Origin: Pseudomonas sp. LS-2
Lineage (GTDB): Bacteria > Pseudomonadota > Gammaproteobacteria > Pseudomonadales > Pseudomonadaceae
Assembly (NCBI RefSeq): GCF_003605735.1
Contig: NZ_QXTJ01000026.1
Span: 5,330-69,329, forward strand
Direction: 5' to 3'
Length of the DNA stretch: 64,000 nt
Below are positions 26,608 through 34,702 of this stretch, one piece after another (position 1 is the first letter of the stretch; each line of letters starts with the position of its first letter). The position numbers were made by a program, and so were the translations under genes. The notes under the pieces are model-generated. The model saw only the letters and a program-made list of their open reading frames with translations, did not search any database and was not told the origin of the DNA.

Positions 26608-28038
26608 ATGTCGACAGCCGTCCCCCACTACTCGCTGGCCTGGAGCCTGCTTCTGTTATTGGCCGATGTCATCGCCTGGCACCTGCTGGCCGACCGCAAC
26701 CGATTGACGCGGATCGCCATTCGCCTCGGTGGATTCGTCGCCTACAGCCTGGTGATCATCAACGCCGGCATCAGCCCGCTGGAAGCGCCCGCCTGGCCGG
26801 ACAACAGCGCATTGCAATTCGGCGCGACCGCGCTGGCCATCGTCTGGTGGATGTACGCCGCGCGGACCCTGACCGTGCTACTGGGTCTGCTGCTGACGGG
26901 CCGCGTCGGACACAGCGGTCGACTGCTGCAGGAAGTGATCGGTGCCGTGATCTTTCTGATCGCCATCGTTGCCGCCGCCGGTTACGTCTTGCAGTTACCG
27001 GTCAAGGGCTTGCTGGCGACGTCCGGCGCGATGGCGATCATCGTCGGTCTGGCCCTGCAGAGCACATTGAGCGACGTGTTTTCCGGGATCATTCTCAACA
27101 CCACCAAGCCTTATCAGGTGGACGATTCGATCTCCATCGACGGCATGGAAGGCAAGGTCATGGACATTGACTGGCGGGCCACGCACCTGCTGACCGGGGT
27201 CGGCACCATGGTGGTGATTCCCAATTCGGTCGCGGCCAAGGCGAAGATCGTCAACCTGAGCCGACCGGTCAACATTCATGGGGTGTCGATCAACATCATG
27301 ATGTCGCCGCACATCCGGCCTCGGCGCGTACTGGATGCACTGGAGCGCACGCTGCAGGGGTGCAGCGCGCTGTTGCCGACACCCCGTCCACGCGCAGTGG
27401 TCAAGGACACCAGCCCGACGACCATCGAATACTCCGTGACCGGATTCATCAGCGACCTGGCGAACAAGAGCGACGTGCGCAATCTGCTGTTCGATCTGGC
27501 CTACCGGCATCTGGAAGCGGCGGGGATCACCTGGCAATCGGAAACCGCCGCCGAGACCGTTTCCCGACCCAGGGCGCTGCTGGACGAGGTGAAAATCTTC
27601 CGCACCACCACGCCCGAAGAAAAGAGCGAACTGGCCCAGAGCATGGTGTCCCGCGAATACGCCGCCGGGCAGACCATTATCGAGCTGGGGGATGTCACCG
27701 ACGGTTTGTTGGTGATTGCGACGGGCGTGGTCTCGGCGAACGTTCCGGACGGCAACACCATGGTCGAAGCCGGACGCATGGGCCCGGGAGAAGTGATGGG
27801 CGAACAGAGCATCCTTGCCGACACCCCGTCCGAAGCGCGCTTCACCGCCCTGACCTCCTGTGTCATTTATCGCATCGACAAAGCCGCTACGCGCAAGTGC
27901 ATGGAGCAACGCGTCGACATCACCACCGCGCTGAACAAGCTCCAGGCGATTCGTCAGCAAAGCAGCCAGCACGTGCTGCTGCGCAAACCTGTGGCAATCA
28001 AGAAAAACAACTTTCTGGGGTGGTTGCAGAAGCGCTAA
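26608..28038 (+). CDS. MscS-family mechanosensitive channel with C-terminal cyclic-nucleotide-binding-like domain
   Basis: About 476 residues from ATG 26608 (the frame is open to 26485, but the leader there is not protein-like). Four or so membrane helices (to about residue 165) end in the glycine/alanine-rich pore helix (LATSGAMAIIVGLALQSTL), followed by the MscS beta domain. Residues about 340-440 form a CAP_ED domain (EYAAGQTIIELGDVTDGLLV, then MGEQSILADTPSEARFTA). The phosphate-binding cassette reads GEQSILADTPSEAR, close to the GE...R(S/T)A consensus, so nucleotide binding is plausible. It converges on hrpS. Its role is probably osmotic, modulated by a ligand. Confidence 0.85.
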   Translation: MSTAVPHYSLAWSLLLLLADVIAWHLLADRNRLTRIAIRLGGFVAYSLVIINAGISPLEAPAWPDNSALQFGATALAIVWWMYAARTLTVLLGLLLTGRVGHSGRLLQEVIGAVIFLIAIVAAAGYVLQLPVKGLLATSGAMAIIVGLALQSTLSDVFSGIILNTTKPYQVDDSISIDGMEGKVMDIDWRATHLLTGVGTMVVIPNSVAAKAKIVNLSRPVNIHGVSINIMMSPHIRPRRVLDALERTLQGCSALLPTPRPRAVVKDTSPTTIEYSVTGFISDLANKSDVRNLLFDLAYRHLEAAGITWQSETAAETVSRPRALLDEVKIFRTTTPEEKSELAQSMVSREYAAGQTIIELGDVTDGLLVIATGVVSANVPDGNTMVEAGRMGPGEVMGEQSILADTPSEARFTALTSCVIYRIDKAATRKCMEQRVDITTALNKLQAIRQQSSQHVLLRKPVAIKKNNFLGWLQKR

Positions 28039-28065
28039 GCGCCAGGACCTGGCACCGAGGGGTTT

Positions 28066-28102
28066 GCTGGCGGCCTAAGCACAATTGCTAACGCCCGCCA
28101 GC
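28066..28102. terminator. Hairpin between convergent channel and hrpS genes
   Basis: GCTGGCGG (28066-28073) pairs with CCGCCAGC (28095-28102) around a loop of 21 bases. The loop is long and there is no T tail, so it may be a weak bidirectional terminator. Confidence 0.4.
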
Positions 28103-28159
28103 CCTGACCGCTGCAGCAATGGCGGTGTTGGTGACAAGGCCGAACCACGACCAACCCCC

Positions 28160-29071
28160 TTAGACATCCAGCTCTTTCATGCGGTGATAAAGCGTACGCC
28201 GGGGAATATTCAGCTCCTGGCTGACCGCATCGATGCTGTTGTTGTGCCGTTTCAACGCCGCCTGAATCAATACCTTCTCAATCACCCGCAACTGCGTTTT
28301 CAACCCCGTAGACGCCCCCCGTTCCTCGGCCTGCTCGCCGCCGAGCAATGGAAATCCGAGCACGAATCGCTTGGCTGCCGATTTCAGCTCACGAATGTTT
28401 CCCGGCCAGTCATGATTCAACAGCACATGCCGCAACACTGCGCTGATCTCCGGCATCACCCGCCCGGACTCCCGCGCCGATGCCAGGGCAAAGCGCCGAA
28501 ACAGCGGCAGGATCCGTTCTCGTTGAGCCCGTAACGGTGGCAACTTGAGGGTCAGCACGTTGAGCCGGAAATACAGGTCGCGGCGAAAGCGGCCCTGCTC
28601 CACCCACTCGTCCAGCGCATGCTGCGCCGAGGCAATCACGCAGACATCCAGCGCAATGGGCGTGGTCGAACCCAACCGCTCCAGCGAGCGGGTTTCGAGC
28701 ACACGCAACAACTTGGCCTGAAGACTCAGCGGCATGCTGTCGATTTCATCCAGATACAACGTCCCGCCCTGCGCGGCCTCGATATAGCCCACCCGCGACC
28801 TGTCGGCGCCGGTGTAGGCGCCGCTGACCACACCGAACAACTCGCTTTCGGCCAGCGATTCGGGAATCGCCGCGCAATTCATCGCCACCAGACGCCCCTT
28901 GCGCCCGGACAACCCATGAATCCGTTGCGCCACCGTGTCCTTGCCGGTGCCGGTTTCACCCGACAGCAAAAGGTCGATGCCCAACTGCGAAATGCTCTGG
29001 GCGACGACCGTCAGGTTCGGCACCTGGTGATTGTCTTCCAGTTGCTCATCAAAATAATCGTACAGGCTCAT
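28160..29071 (-). CDS. hrpS: HrpS, sigma-54 enhancer-binding activator of hrpL
   Basis: 303 residues from ATG 29071 (AGAGG seven bases upstream; a GTG at 29092 lacks one). It is an AAA+ domain plus Fis-type HTH with no receiver domain: Walker A GETGTGKD (38-45), GAYTG sigma-54 contact loop (84-88), Walker B GGTLYLDEID, WPGNIRELKSAAKR, and a C-terminal HTH (IDAVSQELNIPRRTLYHRMK). Length, the N-terminal QVPNLTVVAQSISQLGIDLLLS and gene order match HrpS of P. syringae. With HrpR it drives sigma-54 transcription of hrpL, the type III secretion sigma factor. All motifs are intact. It normally precedes hrpA; here a channel gene is next. Confidence 0.88.
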   Translation of the reverse strand: MSLYDYFDEQLEDNHQVPNLTVVAQSISQLGIDLLLSGETGTGKDTVAQRIHGLSGRKGRLVAMNCAAIPESLAESELFGVVSGAYTGADRSRVGYIEAAQGGTLYLDEIDSMPLSLQAKLLRVLETRSLERLGSTTPIALDVCVIASAQHALDEWVEQGRFRRDLYFRLNVLTLKLPPLRAQRERILPLFRRFALASARESGRVMPEISAVLRHVLLNHDWPGNIRELKSAAKRFVLGFPLLGGEQAEERGASTGLKTQLRVIEKVLIQAALKRHNNSIDAVSQELNIPRRTLYHRMKELDV

Positions 29072-29106
29072 CCACGACCTCTGATACTTCACGCGCCCGC
29101 GGCAGC

Positions 29107-29138
29107 CCGGTGCATCTGCCCGTCAAGCAATGCACCGG
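29107..29138 (-). promoter_or_regulatory. Hairpin between hrpR and hrpS
   Basis: CCGGTGCAT (29107-29115) and ATGCACCGG (29130-29138) are exact complements with a 14-nt loop, inside the 85-base hrpR-hrpS spacer. It could stabilise or process the hrpRS mRNA or adjust the HrpR:HrpS ratio. No function is shown by sequence. Confidence 0.45.
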
Positions 29139-29156
29139 ATGACAGGCCATCAGGCG

Positions 29157-30104
29157 TTACGACAACAGCGCGTCGGATGCCCCCAGACACGTCAGGCCCA
29201 GCTCTTTCATGCGGTGATAAAGCGTGCGTCTGGGAATTTCCAGCTCCTGCACCACTGCGTCGAGGCTGTGTTTGTGGCGCTTGAGCGCGTCTTCGATGAG
29301 CATTTTCTCGATGACCCGCAGCTGGGTTTTCAGCCCCGTCTCAGGATCGCGGTCCGGCACAGGATCGGCGCCGAGCAACCCAAACCCCAGCACAAAGCGC
29401 TTGGCGGCGGATTTCAATTCGCGGATATTGCCAGGCCACGCGTGGCTGAGCAGCACTTGCACCAGCCCGTTGCTCAGCGCAGGAACGGCGCGGTCGAAGT
29501 CGCGGGCGACGCTCTGGGTGAACTGGTCGAACAACGGCAGGATCTGCTCGCGACGCTCACGCAAGGCTGGCATCTGGATCGTCAGCACATTGAGGCGAAA
29601 AAACAGGTCGCGACGAAACAGCCCTTGTTCCACGAGTTCATCCAGCGGCCGTTGCGCCGAAGCGATGACCCGAAGGTCGACCGGAATGAAAGCTGTCGAA
29701 CCCAGTCGTTCGATGCCTCGGGTTTCCAGAATCCGCAGGAGTTTGGCCTGAAGGCTCAGCGGCATGCTGTCGATTTCGTCCAGGTACAACGTTCCGCCCC
29801 CTGCGGCCTCGATGTACCCCTGACGGGACCGACTGACACCGGTGTACGCCCCATTGACCACGCCGAACAGCTGACTTTCCGCTAAAGACTCGGGAATGGC
29901 GGCGCAATTCATGCCGACGAATGAACCTGTCCGACCGGACAACTCATGAATGCGTTTGGCCAATGTATCCTTACCGGTGCCTGTCTCCCCGCACAGCAGC
30001 AAATCCATGTTCAAACTCGCGGTATTCGCTGCAATCTGATGAATATCCAGCGTTGGATTTTCCCCTGAAGACGCCCAGCCGCTTACATCGATTTCTTCCT
30101 TCAT
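29157..30104 (-). CDS. hrpR: HrpR, sigma-54 enhancer-binding co-activator of hrpL
   Basis: 315 residues; ATG 30104 has GAGAGG upstream. The architecture is like HrpS: Walker A GETGTGKD (39-46), GAYTG loop (85-89), Walker B (106-112), WPGNIRELKSAAKR and a Fis-type HTH (LDAVVQELEIPRRTLYHRMKELG). The segments MDLLLCGETGTGKD and RPLDELVEQGLFRRDLFFRL mark the HrpR type, and the tandem with HrpS occurs only in Hrp-type pseudomonads. HrpR and HrpS act as a heteromer. It is upstream of hrpS in one operon; regulation probably lies in the long AT-rich region beyond 30104. Confidence 0.88.
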   Translation of the reverse strand: MKEEIDVSGWASSGENPTLDIHQIAANTASLNMDLLLCGETGTGKDTLAKRIHELSGRTGSFVGMNCAAIPESLAESQLFGVVNGAYTGVSRSRQGYIEAAGGGTLYLDEIDSMPLSLQAKLLRILETRGIERLGSTAFIPVDLRVIASAQRPLDELVEQGLFRRDLFFRLNVLTIQMPALRERREQILPLFDQFTQSVARDFDRAVPALSNGLVQVLLSHAWPGNIRELKSAAKRFVLGFGLLGADPVPDRDPETGLKTQLRVIEKMLIEDALKRHKHSLDAVVQELEIPRRTLYHRMKELGLTCLGASDALLS

Positions 30105-30674
30105 CGATACCTCTCAAAGTGGGTGCAAGCGATTTATTAGTACCACGCAATACACAGGCAGCAATCTTTAATTTTAGTTCCCGAGCCTGATGAGAACAGG
30201 GTCACAGAGTTCCCGCAGTGATATCAATATGATCCCACTTCTCGTCGCAACTAATATTTGCACCGCGGCTTTCAAACGATTATTTAAAATTAACTCTTGC
30301 TTGTGCTGCGGCAATGTCTTAATGGCCGCAAGCGATGCCGCAATCACCGCACACAAGGTCACAATACGTTAACAATCATGGGGTTATGCTCGGTGTTTGA
30401 GCGCCTGTTCCAGAGCGTTTCGACAGCGCCAGAAACCCATCACTCTACGCGCACGCTTTTATAAGGATGCTCTGTTATCTCACTTAATTACCGTTTTCTT
30501 TATTTATCTTCTCTGCTTTGCAATGCCCTCCACCCGGCGATCATCACTCAATATTCCGCACAACTTACTTTCATTCATCCACCCTAAATACCCTTAACAG
30601 CGCGTTATTAACAACTGCTCTTACGCACCCACTAATCATGCAGCGAATCTTTAAATAAAACTGGGCATTAGCGC

Positions 30675-30712
30675 GTTCGGAATCCCAACTAATTACATTC
30701 GGGTTTCCGAAC
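30675..30712. repeat. 12-bp inverted repeat upstream of hrpR
   Basis: GTTCGGAATCCC (30675-30686) and GGGTTTCCGAAC (30701-30712) pair at 11 of 12 positions around a 14-nt AT-rich loop. It could be a terminator or a protein-binding palindrome. Confidence 0.55.
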
Positions 30713-30740
30713 AAGGCTTTATCCTTTCAGCAGCGATTGG

Positions 30741-30768
30741 CGCAAGCCTGTGTTTTCCGGGGCTTGCG
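30741..30768. repeat. 8-bp hairpin
   Basis: CGCAAGCC (30741-30748) and GGCTTGCG (30761-30768) are exact complements with a 12-nt loop containing TTTT. It follows the preceding repeat by 28 bases. Confidence 0.45.
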
Positions 30769-31174
30769 GCGATGTCGTCCGGGTCGGCCCGACAGGAACA
30801 ACGCGCAAAGGTTTGCGCAATTTTGCCGATTGCAGGAAAAAGGGATCCAACTAAGCGCGACCGGGCGCCAGCATCTGCCTTCTCTCGCTAATGAGTGTGC
30901 ATTCGCCTGACGAATATCCACTCGATGTTTCAAGATATGTCAGCAGTCATAATCACCGCCTGTGTATCAGAGGGGTTACAGGCGTCGGGATAAGTTCAAC
31001 TGAGTTACGCCTTCAGGCCCGGCAGCCCGACTGGCAAATGCCAACTAGCCATGCGCGCCCTCATGGACATGCGTCCACGCCGATCTGTACCGCTTACGTT
31101 ACAGAGAATTCCGAGAATATTACGCCCTCAACTGGGGCATCGCGTCGTGGCGGGATCGAGTGGTCGGGAGCCGA

Positions 31175-32269
31175 TCAGGGCCGTAACCCGACGGACGGTG
31201 CAACCGGCGCTGCGCTGCTGGCCAGCGTCTCGGTGGGTGGGTCAATGGATTCGCCCTGCAAGTTCGCCAGGCTGGCCGACACCTGACGAAGCTGTTCACG
31301 GGGCACCAGCAGGTGATTCGGGCCATCAATGGTTTTCTTGCGCAGAAATGCAGGGTTGAGGCTCACCAGGACGGCTTCATCGATACCCGCACAGGCTGCC
31401 AGTTGAGCGAGGTCGACGGGGCTTGCCAGCTCGACGGCCGTGAAGTAAGGCGCATTGGCCACCGGACTCAATTGCACGCCGTACCTGTCGGGCTCGCGCA
31501 CCAACTGCGACAACGCCAGCAACCGGGGGACGTAATCCTGGGTTTCCCGTGGCAGCTTCAGGTGCCAGTAATCGGTCGGCAGCCCGCTGCGTTGATTGGC
31601 CTCGATCGCGTGGGCCACTGTCCCCTCGCCGGCGTTATAAGCCGCCATCGCCAGCAACCAGTCACCGTTGAATTGATCTTGCAGCCGCGTCAGGTAGTCC
31701 ATCGCCGCCTTGCTGGACGCGACCACATCCCGCCGACCGTCGTACCAGGCGGTCTGGCGCAAATTGAAATCTCGTCCCGTGGCGGCCATGAACTGCCACA
31801 ACCCGGCAGCATCACGGACAGAGCTGGCTTTAGGGTTGTAGGCGCTTTCGACAATCGGCAACAGGGCCAGCTCGGAAGGGAGATTGCGCTTATCCAGCGA
31901 CTCGGCGATGAAGTGCAGGTAAGGACCCGCGCGCTGGCTGGCGTTGCGCAGAAAACCGGGATGGCTCAGTAGCCAGTCGCGCTGGCGCACGATCCGTTGA
32001 TTGACCCCGTTGGCATCGACCAGGTTGAAGCCCTGGCCCAATCGTCCCCAGATATCGCTGCCGTCATAGGGCATTTCCACGCCAGCGGGCTGCGCAGCGG
32101 CCGCAGGCCTGAGGCCCGCCACGAGCCTGGGCGTGCGCTCTGCACTCACAGCGGGCGGATGTTCAAACGACTGGCAACCGGCACACACCAGAGCAATGCC
32201 AAGCGAACCGATGCGCAGCGGACGCGTTAAGGTCGACAAGCCAAGCGATGCGGTAATGACGGGCGGCAT
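31175..32269 (-). CDS. hrpH: HrpH-like lytic transglycosylase (type III secretion helper)
   Basis: A 364-residue lipoprotein: lipobox Cys at 32 (VCAGC), then an MltD-type SLT domain. Catalytic Glu is 141 in PIVESAYNP, with AAGLWQFM and MAAYNAGEG completing the fold, and a short LysM-like tail (NHLLVPREQ). Such enzymes cleave peptidoglycan so that the secretion apparatus can cross the wall. Three facts support HrpH rather than housekeeping MltD: the perfect hrp box 32 bases upstream, the adjacency to hrpR (as at the conserved effector locus edge in P. syringae) and the short length. The ribosome binding site is weak (AGGA 13 bases before ATG). Confidence 0.78.
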   Translation of the reverse strand: MPPVITASLGLSTLTRPLRIGSLGIALVCAGCQSFEHPPAVSAERTPRLVAGLRPAAAAQPAGVEMPYDGSDIWGRLGQGFNLVDANGVNQRIVRQRDWLLSHPGFLRNASQRAGPYLHFIAESLDKRNLPSELALLPIVESAYNPKASSVRDAAGLWQFMAATGRDFNLRQTAWYDGRRDVVASSKAAMDYLTRLQDQFNGDWLLAMAAYNAGEGTVAHAIEANQRSGLPTDYWHLKLPRETQDYVPRLLALSQLVREPDRYGVQLSPVANAPYFTAVELASPVDLAQLAACAGIDEAVLVSLNPAFLRKKTIDGPNHLLVPREQLRQVSASLANLQGESIDPPTETLASSAAPVAPSVGLRP

Positions 32270-32300
32270 GGCGGGTAGGTCCTGAAGGCGGGATTACCCT

Positions 32301-32328
32301 GTGTGGCGCCTCGTGGCGCACGGTTCCA
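32301..32328 (-). promoter_or_regulatory. Perfect hrp box (HrpL-dependent promoter) for hrpH
   Basis: On the minus strand GGAACC (32328-32323) is followed after 15 bases by CCACACA (32307-32301), fitting the HrpL consensus GGAACC-N15/16-CCACNNA exactly. It lies 32 bases before the hrpH start. It implies that HrpL is, or recently was, made by this strain. Confidence 0.82.
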
Positions 32329-32443
32329 TACCGTCAGAAAAAGCCGCGAACGCCGGGCGCGACTTCGTGCAATCGGAGTGAAAAAGAGGAAGGGCGTTCG
32401 AGCCGTGTACGTTCAGGGAAGAGCTCAATGACCGAGTGCCCGA

Positions 32444-32722
32444 TCAGGGATGACGAATCACCGACTCGATCCGCAGCATCGCCGGCAGCAACGCTTCGGC
32501 GATTTCCTCGGCCTTGGGGGTCGGCTGCATTTTGCGGTTGCGGCGCAGGAACAGCGGGTCGTCGAAGCACTGGCGCAGGCGTACCAGCGAACCACTGACC
32601 GCGGGCTGAGTCACCCGCAGGTGGCGCGCCGCTTCACTCACACTGCGCTCGCGGAACACCACGAGGAAGGTCAGGAGCAGGTTCAGGTCCATGCTCAGCA
32701 GGATATCTTCATTCAGAGACAT
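32444..32722 (-). pseudogene. Truncated LysR-family regulator (DNA-binding domain only)
   Basis: The 92-residue frame reads as a normal LysR N-terminus: LLTFLVVFRERSVSEAARHL, the recognition helix TQPAVSGSLVRLRQCF, then DDPLFLRRNRKMQPTPKAEEI and the linker helix. It stops at 32444 with no ligand-binding domain. None of the other frames toward 32330 looks like the missing part. Usual length is about 300. It begins one base after the stop of the monooxygenase-like gene at 32724. The cut falls 115 bases from the hrp box, so the hrp segment may have replaced the rest of the gene. Confidence 0.7.
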
Positions 32723-32723
32723 A

Positions 32724-33032
32724 TCAGGTCACCGTGTTCGAATCGACGACAAAACTGTTGAACTGCAAATGGCAGATGGCGCCGCTGTGGAGCAGTTCCA
32801 TGAAGCCGGTCAGTTCAGGGTGGGAGAAATGGGCTTGCATCTGGCTCTCTGACTGCCAGTAGCCGCTGACGATCCATGAGGCATCGTCGTTTTTTCCGGG
32901 GGTCAGCGTGTAGGCGACACACGGGGTCGTACTGTTCAACACCTCGAGCATGCGCGGTACCCGCATGCCCACCTCATTGGAACGACCTTGACTGGCGTGT
33001 ATTTCCACGGTGTTGATGGCCGAAACGAGCAT
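32724..33032 (-). CDS. Antibiotic biosynthesis monooxygenase (ABM)-like small protein
   Basis: About 102 residues from the second of two adjacent ATGs (33032), which has AGGAG at six-base spacing. The ABM-fold layout (ferredoxin-like) is suggested by the strand-helix pattern with VSGYWQSESQMQAHFSHPEL in the second half. Such proteins act as cofactor-free monooxygenases or stress-related dimers. It precedes the truncated LysR gene. A REP element separates it from the SRPBCC gene upstream. Function unknown. Confidence 0.6.
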   Translation of the reverse strand: MLVSAINTVEIHASQGRSNEVGMRVPRMLEVLNSTTPCVAYTLTPGKNDDASWIVSGYWQSESQMQAHFSHPELTGFMELLHSGAICHLQFNSFVVDSNTVT

Positions 33033-33164
33033 CATCCTCTCCTGCGATAAACGATGGGGCAAGTCTGACGTCCGGGGCATTCCGGATAAACCTCAGGATC
33101 GGAGTTTCAGCGTTGCGGATTAAGTGACAATTAATCTGGCCCGGTGGTGGGCACACAGAAATCT

Positions 33165-33240
33165 GTAGCAGCGCGGCCGGGCGGCTTCTCCTTGCCGGCG
33201 GTGGCGATTCAACCACGCCACCGCCGCCCGGCCGTTCTAC
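33165..33240. repeat. REP inverted-repeat pair
   Basis: Outer GTAGCAG/TTCTAC and inner CTTGCCGGCGGTGGCG/CGCCACCGCCG arms of the common REP family; the left arm carries an insertion GGGCGGCTTCTC. It lies between the ABM-like and SRPBCC genes. Confidence 0.8.
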
Positions 33241-33257
33241 AAAAATCAGCACGCTAA

Positions 33258-33665
33258 TCAGAAATTGCCTTTCAATGCCTCGAGGCCACCGTCATAAATA
33301 CCCTGAAACAGCGTTTCGGCTTCTGTATCGGTGATGCCGTTCGGAGTGAAAACACCCGACCACTGCACCACTGACGCGTCATCGCCATCTGCGTTCACTT
33401 TGAGTGTGGCCAGATAGCCCGTCACCGGGAACGGCCCCTGGGTGATCGAATAGCTGTAGGTACGCGCCTGGTTGTCGTAGGTCTCCAGGCGTTCGCTGAT
33501 TTGCGCGCCGTCCTGAGTCGTCAGGTGGCGAATGCGCCCGCCTTCGTCCGGGACGCTTTTGGCAATGAACGGCAACCAGTCCGGCAGCGAAAGAAAACCG
33601 CCCGCCAGTTGCCAGATTTTGTCCGCCGAGACCGGGATGCGAACGGTTGCAGAGGCTTTAGCCAT
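33258..33665 (-). CDS. SRPBCC (START-like/polyketide cyclase) family protein
   Basis: A 135-residue protein of the helix-grip fold: an N-terminal strand (ASATVRIPVSADKIWQLAGGF), then LETYDNQARTYSYSITQGPFPVTGY and the long C-terminal helix (FQGIYDGGLEALKGNF). Such proteins bind hydrophobic ligands. The sequence resembles the group often annotated as MxaD-like or polyketide cyclase. It lies downstream of the isochorismatase-like gene on the same strand, after a 300-base gap, so co-transcription is uncertain. Confidence 0.8.
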   Translation of the reverse strand: MAKASATVRIPVSADKIWQLAGGFLSLPDWLPFIAKSVPDEGGRIRHLTTQDGAQISERLETYDNQARTYSYSITQGPFPVTGYLATLKVNADGDDASVVQWSGVFTPNGITDTEAETLFQGIYDGGLEALKGNF

Positions 33666-33967
33666 GATGTTTCTCCAGAGAATGGTTCAGACAGCCATGC
33701 TGTCGGCCACGCCGCGATCGGGCGCAAGGCGGCACCGGTGGTCGGGCAAGACAATGGAGAGGCGAGACAGGCGATCCGATTGGCTACCGCATGGACCTCC
33801 GGTGCGCGCTGGATGATAGACCAAGGCCGGGCACGACGGACGATGTGATCGGCTTCTTCTTGAGCACCGGGACGGGACTCGGTGATGGCGGTTGCGAACA
33901 GGTCACCGCCGACAAGCCGCACGGCTGCAAAGCAATACGGTGACGCCGTCCCTGGCGTCGGGCCGGC
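33666..33967. other. Non-coding gap between SRPBCC and hydrolase genes
   Basis: The only structure seen is a 6-bp hairpin just after the hydrolase stop (GACGCC 33942-33947, GGCGTC 33954-33959), a weak terminator candidate. No gene is convincing. Confidence 0.4.
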
Positions 33968-34588
33968 TTACTTGTTGAACGCCGAGTAGCTGTTCATCAG
34001 GTTGCGGTAGTTCGGGATGCGCTGGGACAGCAGGTTGGCCAGGCCTTCCATGTCGTTGCGCCAGTCGCGCTGCAGCTCGCAAGCGACCGAGAACCAGTTC
34101 ATCAACTGCGCACCGGCAGCGGTCATGCGTGCCCAGGCGGCTTTCTGAACGACGTCGTTGAAGGTGCCGGACGCATCGGTTACCACGAACACGTCAAAGC
34201 CTTCTTCCAGCGCGCACAGGGTCGGGAACGCCACGCAGACGTCTGTCACGACACCGGCGATGATCAGTTGCTTGCGGCCGGTGGCCTTGATCGCCTTGAC
34301 GAAGTCTTCGTTGTCCCAGGCGTTGATCTGACCAGGGCGCGCGATGTACGGCGCGTCCGGGAACATCTCTTTGAGCTCGGGTACCAGCGGGCCGTTCGGG
34401 CCGGATTCGAAGCTGGTGGTCAGGATGGTCGGCAGCTTGAAGAACTTGGCACAGTCGGCCAGGGCCAGCACGTTGTTCTTGAACTCGTTCGGCGAGAAGT
34501 CCTGCACCAGCGAGATCAGACCGGTCTGGTGATCGACCAGCAGAACCACGGCATCGTTGATGTCCAAACGCTTGTAGGGAACGGTCAT
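33968..34588 (-). CDS. Isochorismatase-family hydrolase (YcaC-like)
   Basis: About 206 residues from ATG 34588 (GGAG ten bases before). Family motifs: an acidic catalytic residue in VVLLVDHQTGL near residue 19, and the nucleophile Cys in VVTDVCVAFPTLCALEEGF near residue 117, preceded by IIAGV. YcaC-type proteins form ring-shaped octamers and are cysteine hydrolases of unknown physiological substrate. It is the last of four genes in the unit DoxX, ABM-membrane protein, amidohydrolase, YcaC-like. Confidence 0.88.
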   Translation of the reverse strand: MTVPYKRLDINDAVVLLVDHQTGLISLVQDFSPNEFKNNVLALADCAKFFKLPTILTTSFESGPNGPLVPELKEMFPDAPYIARPGQINAWDNEDFVKAIKATGRKQLIIAGVVTDVCVAFPTLCALEEGFDVFVVTDASGTFNDVVQKAAWARMTAAGAQLMNWFSVACELQRDWRNDMEGLANLLSQRIPNYRNLMNSYSAFNK

Positions 34589-34702
34589 GATTGACTCCAT
34601 TGAGTGTGTGACAGGTGTGTGCGTGTGTCAGCCAACGGGGCTGACGGCGTGCCTCGCCGACCATGGCCGGCGAGGCGTTTCATGCTCTTTGGGCCGCAGC
34701 TG

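Larger units (their letters stand above)
30105..31174. other. Long AT-rich non-coding region upstream of hrpR
   Basis: About 1.07 kb without a convincing gene. The first 600 bases are much AT-richer than the flanks and contain many short A/T runs. It contains the inverted repeats at 30675-30712, 30741-30768 and 30803-30818 (GCGCAAA, GG, TTTGCGC). The hrpR promoter should lie within it. I found no clear -24/-12 motif and no second hrp box. Confidence 0.6.

Noticed and set aside
30190-30597. Short plus-strand frames in the AT-rich region upstream of hrpR
   Set aside because: No ribosome binding sites, biased composition, and no recognisable protein features.
31175-32269. Housekeeping MltD
   Set aside because: Shorter than usual MltD, with only a weak LysM-like tail, and directly preceded by a hrp box next to hrpR; HrpH is the better fit.
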